A DNA stretch of 64,000 bases, taken from assembly GCA_964573115.1 (NCBI GenBank), contig CAZNIP010000004.1, positions 1-64,000 of the forward strand. The letters run 5' to 3'. The notes under the pieces are model-generated. The model did no database searches and had not been told where the DNA came from. It saw nothing but the letters and a program-made list of their open reading frames with translations. Positions 1-7,444 of this stretch are shown here, one piece after another. The position numbers were made by a program, and so were the translations under genes. How positions within the stretch are numbered: position 1 is the stretch's first letter; every line of letters begins with the position of its first letter. The DNA comes from CAYOID01 sp964573115. GTDB lineage: Bacteria > Desulfobacterota > Desulfovibrionia > Desulfovibrionales > Desulfothermaceae.

Positions 1-893
1 ACAGAATGCCGCTTTACCTGGGCTCCCTGGCCAATCGGCAGGGCCGGGTCATCGGCACCAACCTGGCCGGGGGATCGGCCACTTTTCCCGGGGCTGTGGG
101 CAACTTCTGCCTGAAGATGTTCGAGATCGGGGTGGCCTCGGCCGGCCTGACATCGGCCTCGGCCCGCAGGGCAGGCTTTGACCCGGTTGCCTCGGTGGTG
201 GTCCAGTCCGACCGGGCTCATTTCTACCCCACCAACCAGCTCATGTACCTGCGCCTCATCGCCGACCGAACCTCACGCAGGGTTCTGGGGATCCAGGCCG
301 TGGGGGGACAGGGGGACGCGGTCAAGGCCAGAGTGGACGCCGTGGCCGCGGCCATGCATTCCAGGGCTTCTGTTGCTGACATCGCCTGCCTGGAGGTGGC
401 CTATGCCCCGCCTTTTGCCTCGGCCATGGATATCGTCAACAATGCGGCCAACGCCCTGGAGAACATCCTCAATGGCTTCAACGACCCCATCGACGCGACC
501 GAGTTTCTTCACCGGCTGGAACATCGAGAAGGCCGGGTCCTGGATGTTCGGGGCACCAGGGAGTCCCAGCCTTTTGTGGACCGCTTCGGGGAGCACTGGC
601 TGAACATTCCCCAGGCTGAGCTGGGGTCCAGAATCAAGGAGATCAATCCGGACGAACCGCTGATGCTTTTGTGCGACACCGGTCCCCGGTCCTATGAGGC
701 CCAGCTCGTGCTCCGGGCCAACAACATCACCAAAACCAAAAACCTTCAGGGCGGGTTCGGGATGATCAAGGCCAGTGCTCCGGACTTCGTCCCCAAGACG
801 TTAACGCGCGCGGCTCTGAGCCGCGCTCGTTCACTTTTTGGGCTCAACCCTACAATCAATCGGGGCCGCCTTCAGGCGGCCCCGACTCATTGA
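1..893 (+). CDS. CoA-disulfide reductase/NADH oxidase-like flavoprotein with C-terminal rhodanese domain (5' partial)
   Basis: The gene enters from the left edge; the codon before the first visible Met is in frame, so the FAD/NADH-binding part lies outside. Visible residues 1-115 match a pyridine-nucleotide-disulfide oxidoreductase dimerisation domain (ANRQGR near the start; APPFASAMD typical of CoA-disulfide reductases). Residues about 165-270 form a rhodanese domain with active-site Cys in LLCDTGPRS. Known family role: NAD(P)H-dependent reduction of CoA-disulfide or CoA-persulfide, with sulfur passed to rhodanese. Placement beside TusA/DsrE genes supports a persulfide role (inference). The last 30 codons form an Arg-rich tail written by two strong inverted repeats, so the true family C-terminus may end earlier. 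Confidence 0.85.
   Translation, partial: RMPLYLGSLANRQGRVIGTNLAGGSATFPGAVGNFCLKMFEIGVASAGLTSASARRAGFDPVASVVVQSDRAHFYPTNQLMYLRLIADRTSRRVLGIQAVGGQGDAVKARVDAVAAAMHSRASVADIACLEVAYAPPFASAMDIVNNAANALENILNGFNDPIDATEFLHRLEHREGRVLDVRGTRESQPFVDRFGEHWLNIPQAELGSRIKEINPDEPLMLLCDTGPRSYEAQLVLRANNITKTKNLQGGFGMIKASAPDFVPKTLTRAALSRARSLFGLNPTINRGRLQAAPTH
808..826. repeat. 9-bp inverted repeat inside the 3' end of the flavoprotein gene
   Basis: GCGCGGCTC and its exact complement GAGCCGCGC are separated by one base. It lies in coding sequence about 65 bp before the stop and encodes part of an Arg/Ala/Ser tail. It may add structure to the mRNA 3' end together with the next hairpin. Confidence 0.6.
861..884 (+). 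terminator. Strong hairpin at end of flavoprotein gene
   Basis: CGGGGCCGCC, loop TTCA, GGCGGCCCCG: a perfect 10-bp GC stem ending 6 bp before the TGA. There is no clear U-tract. It sits between two convergent genes and probably acts as a termination or 3'-stabilising structure for one or both. Confidence 0.6.
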
Positions 894-934
894 AGGAAGC
901 TGTATGACCTTGAGATCTTTTTGCACGTCCGCTC

Positions 935-2332
935 CTAGGTCTCCTGGTCATCAGACACCGTGCTGCTGCAGGAGATCCCGAACCTGCGCATGCGGTTCCA
1001 GACCGTGGTCCTGGAGATGCCGAGCAGCCTGGCCGCCTCTGACCTGTTGCCCCCGGTCCTCTTCAGGACGGTCACCAGCTCCTGCTTTTTCTTCTCCGAT
1101 GTGGTCATGGGCTGGAACTGGACCGGTGATTCGTCCTGGAGCTTGGGCTTGACCACGGTCGGCAGGAGATGCTCGGGCTGGATCGTAGTCTGGTTGCAGA
1201 CCACGAAGGCGTATTCAAAGACGCTCTTGAGCTCACGGATGTTTCCAGGCCATTGATATCCATAGAGGATATTCATGGCCTCCCGGCTGATGCCCTGGAC
1301 GTTCTTGCCGGTCTTGGCCTTCAAGCGGTGGAAGAACGTCTCCGCCAGGAGGGGAAGGTCGTCCAGCCTTTCCCTCAGAGGCGGGAGGTGGATGGGAATG
1401 ACGTTGACCCGGTAGTAGAAGTCCTCCCTGAACATTCCGGCCTGGACCAGCTCGTGGAGGTCCTTGTTCGTGGCCGTGATGATCCGCACATCCACCGGGA
1501 TGGGCCGGTGATCCCCGACCCGTTCGACGACCCTCTCCTCCAGGACCCGCAGAAGCTTCACCTGGGTTGACAGGGGGATGTCCCCGATCTCGTCCAGGAA
1601 GATGGAACCCCCATGGGCAGCCTCGAATCGACCTTCCCGGCTGGTCATCGCCCCGGTGAACGCCCCCTTGACGTGCCCGAAGAGCTCGCTCTCCAGGAGG
1701 GACTCCGGGAGAGCCGCGCAGTTGACCTTGATCAGGGGTTTGTCCTTTCTGTCGCTTGCCGTATGGATGGCCTGGGCCACGAGCTCCTTGCCGGTTCCGC
1801 TCTCTCCGGTGATGATCACCGGGGCGTCAGACAGCGCGGCGTTGGGAATGAGGTCGAAAACCCTCTGTATGGCGGCAGAATGACCCAGAATCCCGAACGA
1901 GGCGCCCCCCGTTCCCAGCTCCTGGCGGCAGGCCTCGAGCTGCTGCTCCTTTTCCACCACCTCGGAGAGGTCGGTCAGCGTCTCCACGGCACCGATCATG
2001 GCCCCGTCCTTGCCCGCCAGCACCGAGGCGTTCTTGAGCACAGGAATGAATCGCCCGTCCTTGTGCTGGATGGTGCAGTGGCGCATGCGGACCTTCCTGG
2101 TGCGAAACAGGGAGCACCAGTAATGCTTCTCCTCCTTCCTGACCTTCCAGCACATGTCGCAGTTGAAGATCAGGCAGGAGCTCCCCAGGATCTCCTGCCT
2201 GGAGTAGCCGGTCAGCCGTTCCATGCCGGAGTTGACGGAGACGATTTTTCCGTCGGGGCTGACAACCATGACCCCCTCGTGGATCGTGTCCACCACGGTC
2301 TTCCAGTACATGTTCAAGTCTTGTTCAAACAT
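935..2332 (-). CDS. Sigma-54-dependent transcriptional activator (PAS-AAA+-Fis HTH), EBP1
   Basis: 465 aa. An N-terminal PAS domain (about 8-125) carries four Cys (C53, C58, C61, C73). A sigma-54 AAA+ domain follows, with Walker A (GESGTGKE), an intact GAFTGA loop that contacts sigma-54, and arginine-finger-region motifs (PPLRER, WPGNIREL). It ends with a Fis-type helix-turn-helix (NRSEAARLLGISRTTVW). There is no receiver domain, so it likely senses its signal directly through PAS; the Cys cluster suggests redox, sulfur or metal sensing (inference). It diverges from the TusA/DsrE operon, and GTTCAA half-sites occur inside its own start region and just upstream, suggesting autoregulation. Neither candidate ATG (residue 1 or 8) has a good ribosome site. 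Confidence 0.92.
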   Translation of the reverse strand: MFEQDLNMYWKTVVDTIHEGVMVVSPDGKIVSVNSGMERLTGYSRQEILGSSCLIFNCDMCWKVRKEEKHYWCSLFRTRKVRMRHCTIQHKDGRFIPVLKNASVLAGKDGAMIGAVETLTDLSEVVEKEQQLEACRQELGTGGASFGILGHSAAIQRVFDLIPNAALSDAPVIITGESGTGKELVAQAIHTASDRKDKPLIKVNCAALPESLLESELFGHVKGAFTGAMTSREGRFEAAHGGSIFLDEIGDIPLSTQVKLLRVLEERVVERVGDHRPIPVDVRIITATNKDLHELVQAGMFREDFYYRVNVIPIHLPPLRERLDDLPLLAETFFHRLKAKTGKNVQGISREAMNILYGYQWPGNIRELKSVFEYAFVVCNQTTIQPEHLLPTVVKPKLQDESPVQFQPMTTSEKKKQELVTVLKRTGGNRSEAARLLGISRTTVWNRMRRFGISCSSTVSDDQET

Positions 2333-2349
2333 AACCCGTCATCTGCCTT

Positions 2350-2371
2350 GAATTGGACAAGTGTTCAATTC
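2350..2371. promoter_or_regulatory. Near-perfect 22-bp palindrome, candidate EBP1 enhancer site
   Basis: Outer arms GAATTG and CAATTC are exact complements and 9 of 11 base pairs match overall. On the minus strand the core reads TTGAAC-ACTT-GTCCAA. The centre is about 155 bp upstream of the sigma-54 promoter at 2516, a usual enhancer distance. Two more GTTCAA half-sites lie at 2312-2317 and 2323-2328, one helical turn apart. A similar TGAAC-N4-GTTCA site lies at 13794-13807. Confidence 0.6.
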
Positions 2372-2515
2372 TGAATAGCATCTGAACAGCTCCTTGCCAA
2401 CACCTGATCCACGAACCCTCCTGGCATTGGACAGGAAGCCTGAGATTTCAGAGGTTTGTTGTTTCTTTTCCAGATGTCCGCCCCCCCTTTCGCCCAGAGC
2501 GGGATGTTCCTCAGC

Positions 2516-2531
2516 TGGCATTGATATTGCT
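2516..2531 (+). promoter_or_regulatory. Sigma-54 (-24/-12) promoter of the TusA/DsrE operon
   Basis: TGGCATTGATATTGCT matches the consensus TGGCACG-N4-TTGCW, with GG and GC exactly 10 bases apart. Transcription would start near 2541, giving a leader of about 260 nt before the first TusA-like gene. Confidence 0.8.
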
Positions 2532-2556
2532 CTTTCAGGGTGCAAGGAGGTCATCC

Positions 2557-2706
2557 ATGAGGTTTCAGCACCTCGCAGGTTATCAGGTCTTTGTCTTCTC
2601 GAGTGGTCAGGCCCTCGTGTCGCGTCCGAGAACAGAGCATAAGCTCATGAAAGTTCCAGAAACCCGACGCTCTGAACGGCCAGCAGGCCGTCCACGCCGC
2701 CAATGA
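2557..2706 (+). CDS. Candidate 49-aa leader ORF, unrecognised
   Basis: An ATG follows a strong ribosome site (AAGGAGG at 2544-2550, six-base spacing) placed right at the predicted sigma-54 transcript start. The product begins MRFQHLAGYQVFVF and ends in an Arg/Pro-rich tail; I recognise no domain. Its end overlaps leader hairpins. It could be a small protein, a regulatory leader peptide, or a fortuitous ORF. The ribosome site is the main support. Confidence 0.3.
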   Translation: MRFQHLAGYQVFVFSSGQALVSRPRTEHKLMKVPETRRSERPAGRPRRQ

Positions 2707-2780
2707 CGGCGAAAGCGAGCTGAAAACCGCGTTTTTCAGCGAAGCGATCTTCCGCGAAATGAATTCACATGCATTTCGCG
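2675..2780 (+). promoter_or_regulatory. Structured 5' leader: three successive hairpins
   Basis: Three short inverted repeats lie in the leader of the TusA/DsrE transcript: ACGGCC/GGCCGT near 2675-2690, GCTGAAAA/TTTTCAGC at 2719-2740, and CGCGAAATG/CATTTCGCG at 2753-2780. The last ends 12 bp before the ribosome site of the TusA-like gene, so it could affect translation or mRNA stability. I do not recognise a known riboswitch. Confidence 0.45.
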
Positions 2781-2803
2781 AACATCACCCTAGGAGCGCG
2801 TGA

Positions 2804-3052
2804 ATGACCGGATGCGGAGGACATCGTCTCGATTTGAAAGGTCTGGTGAGCCCTTTTGTCCATCTCAAGGTCATACAGCAGGTTCAAGAGCTCAACCCGG
2901 GGGACTCGCTGCATCTCGAGCATATCGACCCCGAGACCATCCACGACCTCATGGCCATTCTGAAGCACTACCCTCTTGAGCTGGGCCCGGTTACGGAAAG
3001 GGAAGGCTCCTGCGGGCTGCAAATCACCAAGAACACATCAACACCCTTGTAA
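2804..3052 (+). CDS. TusA-fold protein lacking the catalytic cysteine
   Basis: 82 aa. The segment DLKGLVSPFVHLKVIQ aligns with the TusA/SirA signature (GLxCPxP followed by a helix), but the persulfide-carrying Cys is Ser. The remaining pattern (GDSLHLEH, then a C-terminal strand GLQITK) fits the TusA fold. It cannot be a classical sulfur carrier, since its only Cys lie near each end (C4 and in GSCGL). It may be a regulatory or scaffolding partner of the true TusA encoded 15 bp downstream. AGGAG sits 7 bp before the ATG. It is the first conserved gene of a sigma-54-driven operon. Confidence 0.65.
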   Translation: MTGCGGHRLDLKGLVSPFVHLKVIQQVQELNPGDSLHLEHIDPETIHDLMAILKHYPLELGPVTEREGSCGLQITKNTSTPL

Positions 3053-3067
3053 CAACGGAGGACAACC

Positions 3068-3313
3068 ATGGACGTTCAAAGCATTCAAGCCGACCAGGTT
3101 CTGGACACCAGCGGATTGAGCTGCCCCATGCCCCTGCTCAAGACCAAGAAAGTGCTCAAGACCATGTCTGCTGGTCAGGTCCTGGAAATCATCGGAACAG
3201 ACCCGGGATCCAAGAATGACATTCCTGAATACTGCAACAAGGGAAATGCTGAGTTCCTCGGCTTCGTGGACGAGGAAGGGGGCCGGACCCGCTACTTTGT
3301 CAAAGTCACCTGA
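3068..3313 (+). CDS. tusA: TusA-family sulfur carrier protein
   Basis: 81 aa with the canonical motif LDTSGLSCPMPLLKTKK, in which the Cys carries the persulfide, and the usual C-terminal two-layer pattern (GQVLEIIGTDPGSKNDI, FLGFVDEE). TusA proteins pass sulfane sulfur between rhodaneses, DsrE-type proteins and Dsr/Hdr-type enzymes. It is a cytoplasmic protein of typical length. The ATG follows GGAGG. It lies between a Cys-less paralogue and a DsrE-like gene, in a cluster with a YedE permease and rhodaneses nearby, consistent with delivery of imported sulfur. Confidence 0.92.
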   Translation: MDVQSIQADQVLDTSGLSCPMPLLKTKKVLKTMSAGQVLEIIGTDPGSKNDIPEYCNKGNAEFLGFVDEEGGRTRYFVKVT

Positions 3314-3331
3314 GCTTTCAGGAGAAGAAAG

Positions 3332-3619
3332 ATGAAATCAATCATCGTGCTCATCAAAGATCCGGAGCAGCAGTACGAGGGCCTGAGAACGAGTCTTGGG
3401 GCCCTGTTGGAGATGGCCTCGGTGTCCATGGTCGTCCTGAACCACGAAGTGGCCGACATGGATGAGGCCTACAGCGAAAACATGGAGTTCCTGGATGAAA
3501 TGGAAGGGGAACGGTTCTCCAACCACCAGGCCAATGTGGACAAGTATGGGTTTCAGCCCATCACCATGGCCGAACTGGGCCGCAAGGTGAGAGAAGCGGA
3601 TATCGTCATTCCTTTCTGA
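3332..3619 (+). CDS. DsrE-like small protein without cysteine
   Basis: 95 aa, Rossmann-like DsrE/DsrF-type small protein (N-terminal strand IIVLIKDPEQ, central strand SVSMVVLNHEV, C-terminal strand ADIVIPF). It contains no Cys, so it would be a structural member of a DsrEFH-like complex rather than the sulfur-binding one. It follows tusA by 18 bp after AGGAGAAG and precedes a DsrH-like gene by 12 bp, matching the E-F-H arrangement in concept. Assignment rests on fold pattern and context. Confidence 0.6.
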   Translation: MKSIIVLIKDPEQQYEGLRTSLGALLEMASVSMVVLNHEVADMDEAYSENMEFLDEMEGERFSNHQANVDKYGFQPITMAELGRKVREADIVIPF

Positions 3620-3631
3620 TGGAGGAGAACT

Positions 3632-3802
3632 ATGGATGTGCTGCATGTGTGTCGCACCGAACCGGACGAAACCGTGTCGACGCTCATTGACGAAGTGTCC
3701 GGGCCGGAGGCGGTGACCCTGGACCTCTTCAAGGAGGACGTGGACTGGAATGAGGTCGTGGACGCCATCTTCAAGGCGGACAAAGTGATCAGCTGGTGGT
3801 GA
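3632..3802 (+). CDS. DsrH/TusB-like small protein
   Basis: 56 aa, shorter than typical DsrH/TusB (about 90-100 aa). It begins MDVLHVCRTEPDE, like the MLHTxxxS start of TusB, and ends DKVISWW, resembling the TusB terminus. Cys7 may be the reactive residue. GGAGGAG lies 5 bp before the ATG. It is tightly packed between two DsrE-like genes, so the trio could form a reduced DsrEFH/TusBCD-like heteromer that exchanges sulfur with TusA. The small size means it lacks part of the usual fold. Confidence 0.6.
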   Translation: MDVLHVCRTEPDETVSTLIDEVSGPEAVTLDLFKEDVDWNEVVDAIFKADKVISWW

Positions 3803-3857
3803 ACACTGCCAGCCTGGATGGCCTCAGGGAAACCTTTAACCAGGCAGGACAGCGACA

Positions 3858-4166
3858 ATGGCTCAATTACTCGGCATCATGGTCAGTTCGGACAAGCACC
3901 TGGACTATGTGGTCAACCTCACTCGGGCAGCCCATGCTCAGGGACACCAGGTCAAGGTCTTCTTCACCGGCAGATCGGTCCTGCTGACCCAGGAAGAGGA
4001 TTTCAAGCAGCTGGTGGGCAAGGCCCTGCTCTATGTCTGCGACGTGAGCTTCCGGGCCAACGGCCTGGAAGGCAAAGAGGTCCCGGGGGTGGGGTTCAAG
4101 GAGTTCGTGACCCAGGCCCGCAATGCGGAGATGCTCGAGGAGTGCAACCGCTACCTGGTGCTTTGA
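3858..4166 (+). CDS. DsrE/DsrF-family sulfur-relay protein
   Basis: 102 aa. N-terminal LLGIMVSSDKHLDYVVNLTRAAHAQGHQVKVFFTG is a DsrE-family signature: strand, then helix, then a second strand. Cys61 sits in LLYVCDVSF, the usual position of the sulfur-binding Cys, and Cys96 is near the C-terminus. This is probably the catalytically active DsrE-type subunit of the small-protein trio. It is followed 50 bp later by two CBS-domain genes in the same direction. Confidence 0.8.
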   Translation: MAQLLGIMVSSDKHLDYVVNLTRAAHAQGHQVKVFFTGRSVLLTQEEDFKQLVGKALLYVCDVSFRANGLEGKEVPGVGFKEFVTQARNAEMLEECNRYLVL

Positions 4167-4216
4167 AAGCCGACCCGGGCCCTGGCCTGGATGACGGAAG
4201 AAGCAAGGGAGGTGAC

Positions 4217-4690
4217 ATGAGGGCCAGGGAGATCATGGACACAACTTTTGAAACCCTGCGCCCGGACAACACTGTTGCCGAGGCGGTGCAGCGGTTTTCC
4301 GCGGTCAGCAGCACCCTGGGCCGGAAGATGTTCGGGCTCATGGTCACGGACGGCGAAGAGCGGCTTGTGGGCATGCTCTCCATGTACGACATCCTCCTGT
4401 TCATTCAGCCCAAGCATGTCCATATCTGGGGTGAAATGGACGATCTGGAGCCGACTGCGCTCTTTGACGAACTCCTGGGCAAGGTCAAGAACATTCACGT
4501 CGGGGACATCATGACCACCGACGTGGTGACCATTCACCCCGAAACCCACGTTCTGCTCATCGTCGACCTGATGCTCAAAAAGCACATCCGGCGCCTGCCC
4601 GTGGTGGACGGGGACAGCGTGGTGGGCATCGTCTATGTCTCGGATGTCTTCTATCAGCTCATGGGCAGGATCGTTGAACCCCACTCCTGA
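4217..4690 (+). CDS. Two-CBS-domain (Bateman) protein
   Basis: 157 aa: CBS1 about residues 1-70 (REIMDTTFETLRPDNTVAEAV) and CBS2 about 88-152 (VGDIMTTDVVTIHPETHVLLIVDLMLKKHIRRLPVVD). Stand-alone CBS pairs bind adenosine nucleotides and regulate partners. The ATG follows GGGAGGTGAC. It lies directly before a larger CBS protein in the sulfur-relay operon, which suggests energy-state control of the pathway (inference). Nothing shows a fused catalytic domain. Confidence 0.88.
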   Translation: MRAREIMDTTFETLRPDNTVAEAVQRFSAVSSTLGRKMFGLMVTDGEERLVGMLSMYDILLFIQPKHVHIWGEMDDLEPTALFDELLGKVKNIHVGDIMTTDVVTIHPETHVLLIVDLMLKKHIRRLPVVDGDSVVGIVYVSDVFYQLMGRIVEPHS

Positions 4691-4707
4691 CCACAGAGGG
4701 CCGGGCT

Positions 4708-5598
4708 ATGGTCGTCATCAACAGGAAAAGCGTCCTCAGCGGCATCCTGGTGCAGGAGGTCATGCGCAGGCAGGTCGTCTCCCTGAGTCTGGAAGCCAGC
4801 ATCAAGAAAGGCATCAACGCCTTGATCAAGTACAAGGTCAATGCCGTGCTCGTCACCGACCAGGGCGGGCAGCCCCAGGGGGTGGTCACGGGAACCGACC
4901 TCATGTCCGCATTTTACGCCGGACTGCCCCTGGAGATGGAGCTGGAGAACATCCTCTCCAGCCCTCCCCTGAGCTGTTTCCCGGACGATGTCCTGGAAGA
5001 CGGTCTCGACCTGATGAAAGAGCACCTGGTGCATCAGGTCTACGTTCAGGGAGAGCAGCCCCGGAGGATCGTCGGCTTCCTGGCCTACTCCGACATCGTG
5101 GGCCTTTTGTACCGGACCTGCTGGGCCTGCAGGCGCAACCTCCACAAGTCCAGAGATGGTCAGAAGGACGGCGGCGGGACCAGACCCCTTCGGGTTGAGG
5201 AGGTCATGACCCGGGGGGTGGCCTCGTCCCGGACCGACCAGAGCCTGGACCAGGTCATCGAGACCCTGTCCGAAAACCGTTTCGGCGCGGTTCTGCTGCA
5301 AAATGACCAGGCCATGGCTCAAGGGGTGGTTTCCAAAACCGACCTGGTCCTGGCCTATGCCCACGGGCTCAGCCTGGGCACAAAGGCTGAGCAGATCATG
5401 AGCTCCCCAGTGCTGACCTGCGGCCAGTCCGACCTCTTGACCACGGCCCTGCAGAAAATGCTCCTCTGGGACACACGGCGGATCTTCATCGCCCAGGACG
5501 ACTCCCCTTCCATTGTCGGCGTTCTGTCCCTGTCCGATGCGGCCAGATTCCGCTCCGGCTCCTGTCTGGCCTGCACAGCCGGCAGGCTGATGGCCTGA
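4708..5598 (+). CDS. Tandem-Bateman (four CBS) protein with Cys-pair tails
   Basis: 296 aa with two Bateman modules: residues about 8-140 (ILVQEVMRRQVVSLSLEAS) and 163-290 (RVEEVMTRGVASSRTDQS). Each module ends with a similar Cys motif (TCWACRR near 143, SCLACTA near 287), indicating an internal duplication that kept a CxxC-type tail. CBS pairs bind AMP/ATP or related ligands; the CxxC tails might bind metal or be redox-active. It closes the sigma-54-driven operon, 30 bp from the end of the convergent cytochrome operon. Confidence 0.85.
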   Translation: MVVINRKSVLSGILVQEVMRRQVVSLSLEASIKKGINALIKYKVNAVLVTDQGGQPQGVVTGTDLMSAFYAGLPLEMELENILSSPPLSCFPDDVLEDGLDLMKEHLVHQVYVQGEQPRRIVGFLAYSDIVGLLYRTCWACRRNLHKSRDGQKDGGGTRPLRVEEVMTRGVASSRTDQSLDQVIETLSENRFGAVLLQNDQAMAQGVVSKTDLVLAYAHGLSLGTKAEQIMSSPVLTCGQSDLLTTALQKMLLWDTRRIFIAQDDSPSIVGVLSLSDAARFRSGSCLACTAGRLMA

Positions 5599-5628
5599 GC
5601 CTGACGGGCTGCGCCCCTTGAAAGCGCG

Positions 5629-7443
5629 TCACTTGCCTCTCAGACGCACTGGGCACCCCTCCGCCTTTCCCTGTCTGAGCTTTCGGAGGCTCAGGGCGAA
5701 GTCGTCATACACGGGGTCGATGTACTGATCATGGCAGGCCAGGCAGGGGCCCGGCCTGAGAATGGCCTCGAGCTCGGCCCGGGTCCAGGGTCGCCGGTCT
5801 GGCCTGGAGGCTGTGTGCAGCCGGGTTCCGTTGAGGCTGCCAAAGGCCTCGGGCGGGACATCCAGGCCAAAACCAGACCTCCTTGAATCGTACAGGGGAT
5901 CGAAAGAGACCCCTTCCGGGCCAGTGAGCAGGTGCCCCTCCCCCAGGCCCAGGGCCTTGGGGTCCAGATGGCATTCAGCGCAGGTCCTGGCCGAGGGCTG
6001 GGTGGTGTGGGGGTCAAAGGTGGTCATGGCCGGAATGGTCTTCGAGGCCTCGGGCTGATGCCGGCCCTGCCGGTCGAAGACCGAGACGAAGACCTGGCAG
6101 GGGGCAAAAGGAACCACCTCTGCCCCGTCCACCCCGAGAATCGGTTGGGTCAGGCGCATGTAGGAACGGCCCTCGTTCCAGTGCCCCCTGGTCTCCTGGC
6201 CGGACAGCTTGTCCAACTGGACCTCGTCCTTTCTGTATTCCAGGTGACAGCCGTAGCACTGGGGCATGAGCCTGCTGTGGCAGGCCTGGCAGCTGAGCCG
6301 TTCGTGGCCCGGCAGGTTGTGGTGGGGTTGGGACAGGTCAGTGGACTCCATGAAAATCGGCTTCCCGTCCAGCTTGCGGAACAGGACCGCCCGGCCGTCA
6401 ATGGAGCGCAGGTGGTACAGGGGGGCGGATCGCGGAGAATAGGCGATCCTGGCCCCCTTGATCCCGGGCACGGCCCGGTTCAGGCCGGCCAGGGTCACAG
6501 CCAGGCCGTCCCCGGGCCGGACAGCCTCGAACTCCGGGGCATGGCACATCTCGCAGCTGATTTCGGTCTGCTCCTCCATATACTCATGGGTCTGCCCGTC
6601 GCCCATGATCTCCAGATGGGTATGGCAGTCGATGCAGGTCAGGCCCAGATCAAAGTGGACATCGGCCGGCCCCTGGATGAAGTAGCGCCCCCCTGAGAGC
6701 CTCCTGGTCCCAGGGGCCCCCCGCACGTAGGGTGTGCCGTACCCTTCCGACTCGAACCTGCCCTGATAGGACAGACCCTGCCTGGCTGAACGGTTGTGAC
6801 AGCGCAGGCAGTTGTCAGCCGGGACCCTGACCGAGAGCCGGGCATGATCGAAGGTCATCAGGGTCGGATCGTCCGCGGTGTCGCCTTTGCCGACCACATG
6901 GCAGGCCGAGCACCCCCCGCCCCGCTGGCCGATCTCCCCTTCACCTTCCCGGGGCTTCCAGAGGTGGCAGGAGGCGCACATCTTGGCGAACTGATCCTCG
7001 GCCAGACTGAGCCTGGCCGGATCCTCGAGCATCCGGGGCACATCCCGGGGCGCGGCCGCAAGCTGGCCATCGGTTTCCCAGTGATAGGAGAGGGTGTTCA
7101 AAATACCCTTGTTCGTGGCCATGATCGACGACTTGACCCTGGGCACGATCTCAGGGTGGCACTCGGCGCGGCCGCAGGTTTGCCTGGCGAAGTGAAGGTC
7201 CCCGGGGTTGATGACCATCCCGGCGTGGGCCCTCTCCTTGTCCAGAGAGCTGGGATTGCCCAGGTGGCAGACCGCGCATCCCAGGGCCGAGACCGGGTGG
7301 GACGGGTCGGGGTCGCTGACCTCAGGGTGGCAGACCAGGCAACCCTCCTGGTAGGGCTCTTCGGGCCTGGGCCGGAGCATGTCCTGGACCATGACCACCG
7401 CCCCCAGAAGGACGAAGCTCAGGAGCAGAAGGGACCCCTTCAC
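5629..7443 (-). CDS. Multihaem c-type cytochrome (about 12 haem motifs)
   Basis: 604 aa with an N-terminal hydrophobic signal/anchor and a periplasmic body. I count eleven CxxCH motifs (CLVCH, CAVCH, CASCH, CSACH, CLRCH, CIDCH, CEMCH, CQACH, CYGCH, CAECH, CLACH) plus one CGRAECH (CX4CH), so up to twelve haems. It abuts the cytochrome b gene with one base between them, so they are probably cotranscribed and physically coupled. It likely carries electrons between the Rieske/cytochrome b module and a periplasmic or extracellular partner. The C-terminal third (HTTQP, CAECHLDPKALGLG) resembles the other cytochrome of this operon, indicating paralogy. Confidence 0.9.
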   Translation of the reverse strand: MKGSLLLLSFVLLGAVVMVQDMLRPRPEEPYQEGCLVCHPEVSDPDPSHPVSALGCAVCHLGNPSSLDKERAHAGMVINPGDLHFARQTCGRAECHPEIVPRVKSSIMATNKGILNTLSYHWETDGQLAAAPRDVPRMLEDPARLSLAEDQFAKMCASCHLWKPREGEGEIGQRGGGCSACHVVGKGDTADDPTLMTFDHARLSVRVPADNCLRCHNRSARQGLSYQGRFESEGYGTPYVRGAPGTRRLSGGRYFIQGPADVHFDLGLTCIDCHTHLEIMGDGQTHEYMEEQTEISCEMCHAPEFEAVRPGDGLAVTLAGLNRAVPGIKGARIAYSPRSAPLYHLRSIDGRAVLFRKLDGKPIFMESTDLSQPHHNLPGHERLSCQACHSRLMPQCYGCHLEYRKDEVQLDKLSGQETRGHWNEGRSYMRLTQPILGVDGAEVVPFAPCQVFVSVFDRQGRHQPEASKTIPAMTTFDPHTTQPSARTCAECHLDPKALGLGEGHLLTGPEGVSFDPLYDSRRSGFGLDVPPEAFGSLNGTRLHTASRPDRRPWTRAELEAILRPGPCLACHDQYIDPVYDDFALSLRKLRQGKAEGCPVRLRGK

Positions 7444-7444
7444 G

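Noticed and set aside
3818..4216. N-terminal extension of the first CBS protein
   Set aside because: It overlaps the DsrE-like gene in another frame and is Gly/Pro/Arg-rich; the ATG at 4217 has a good ribosome site.
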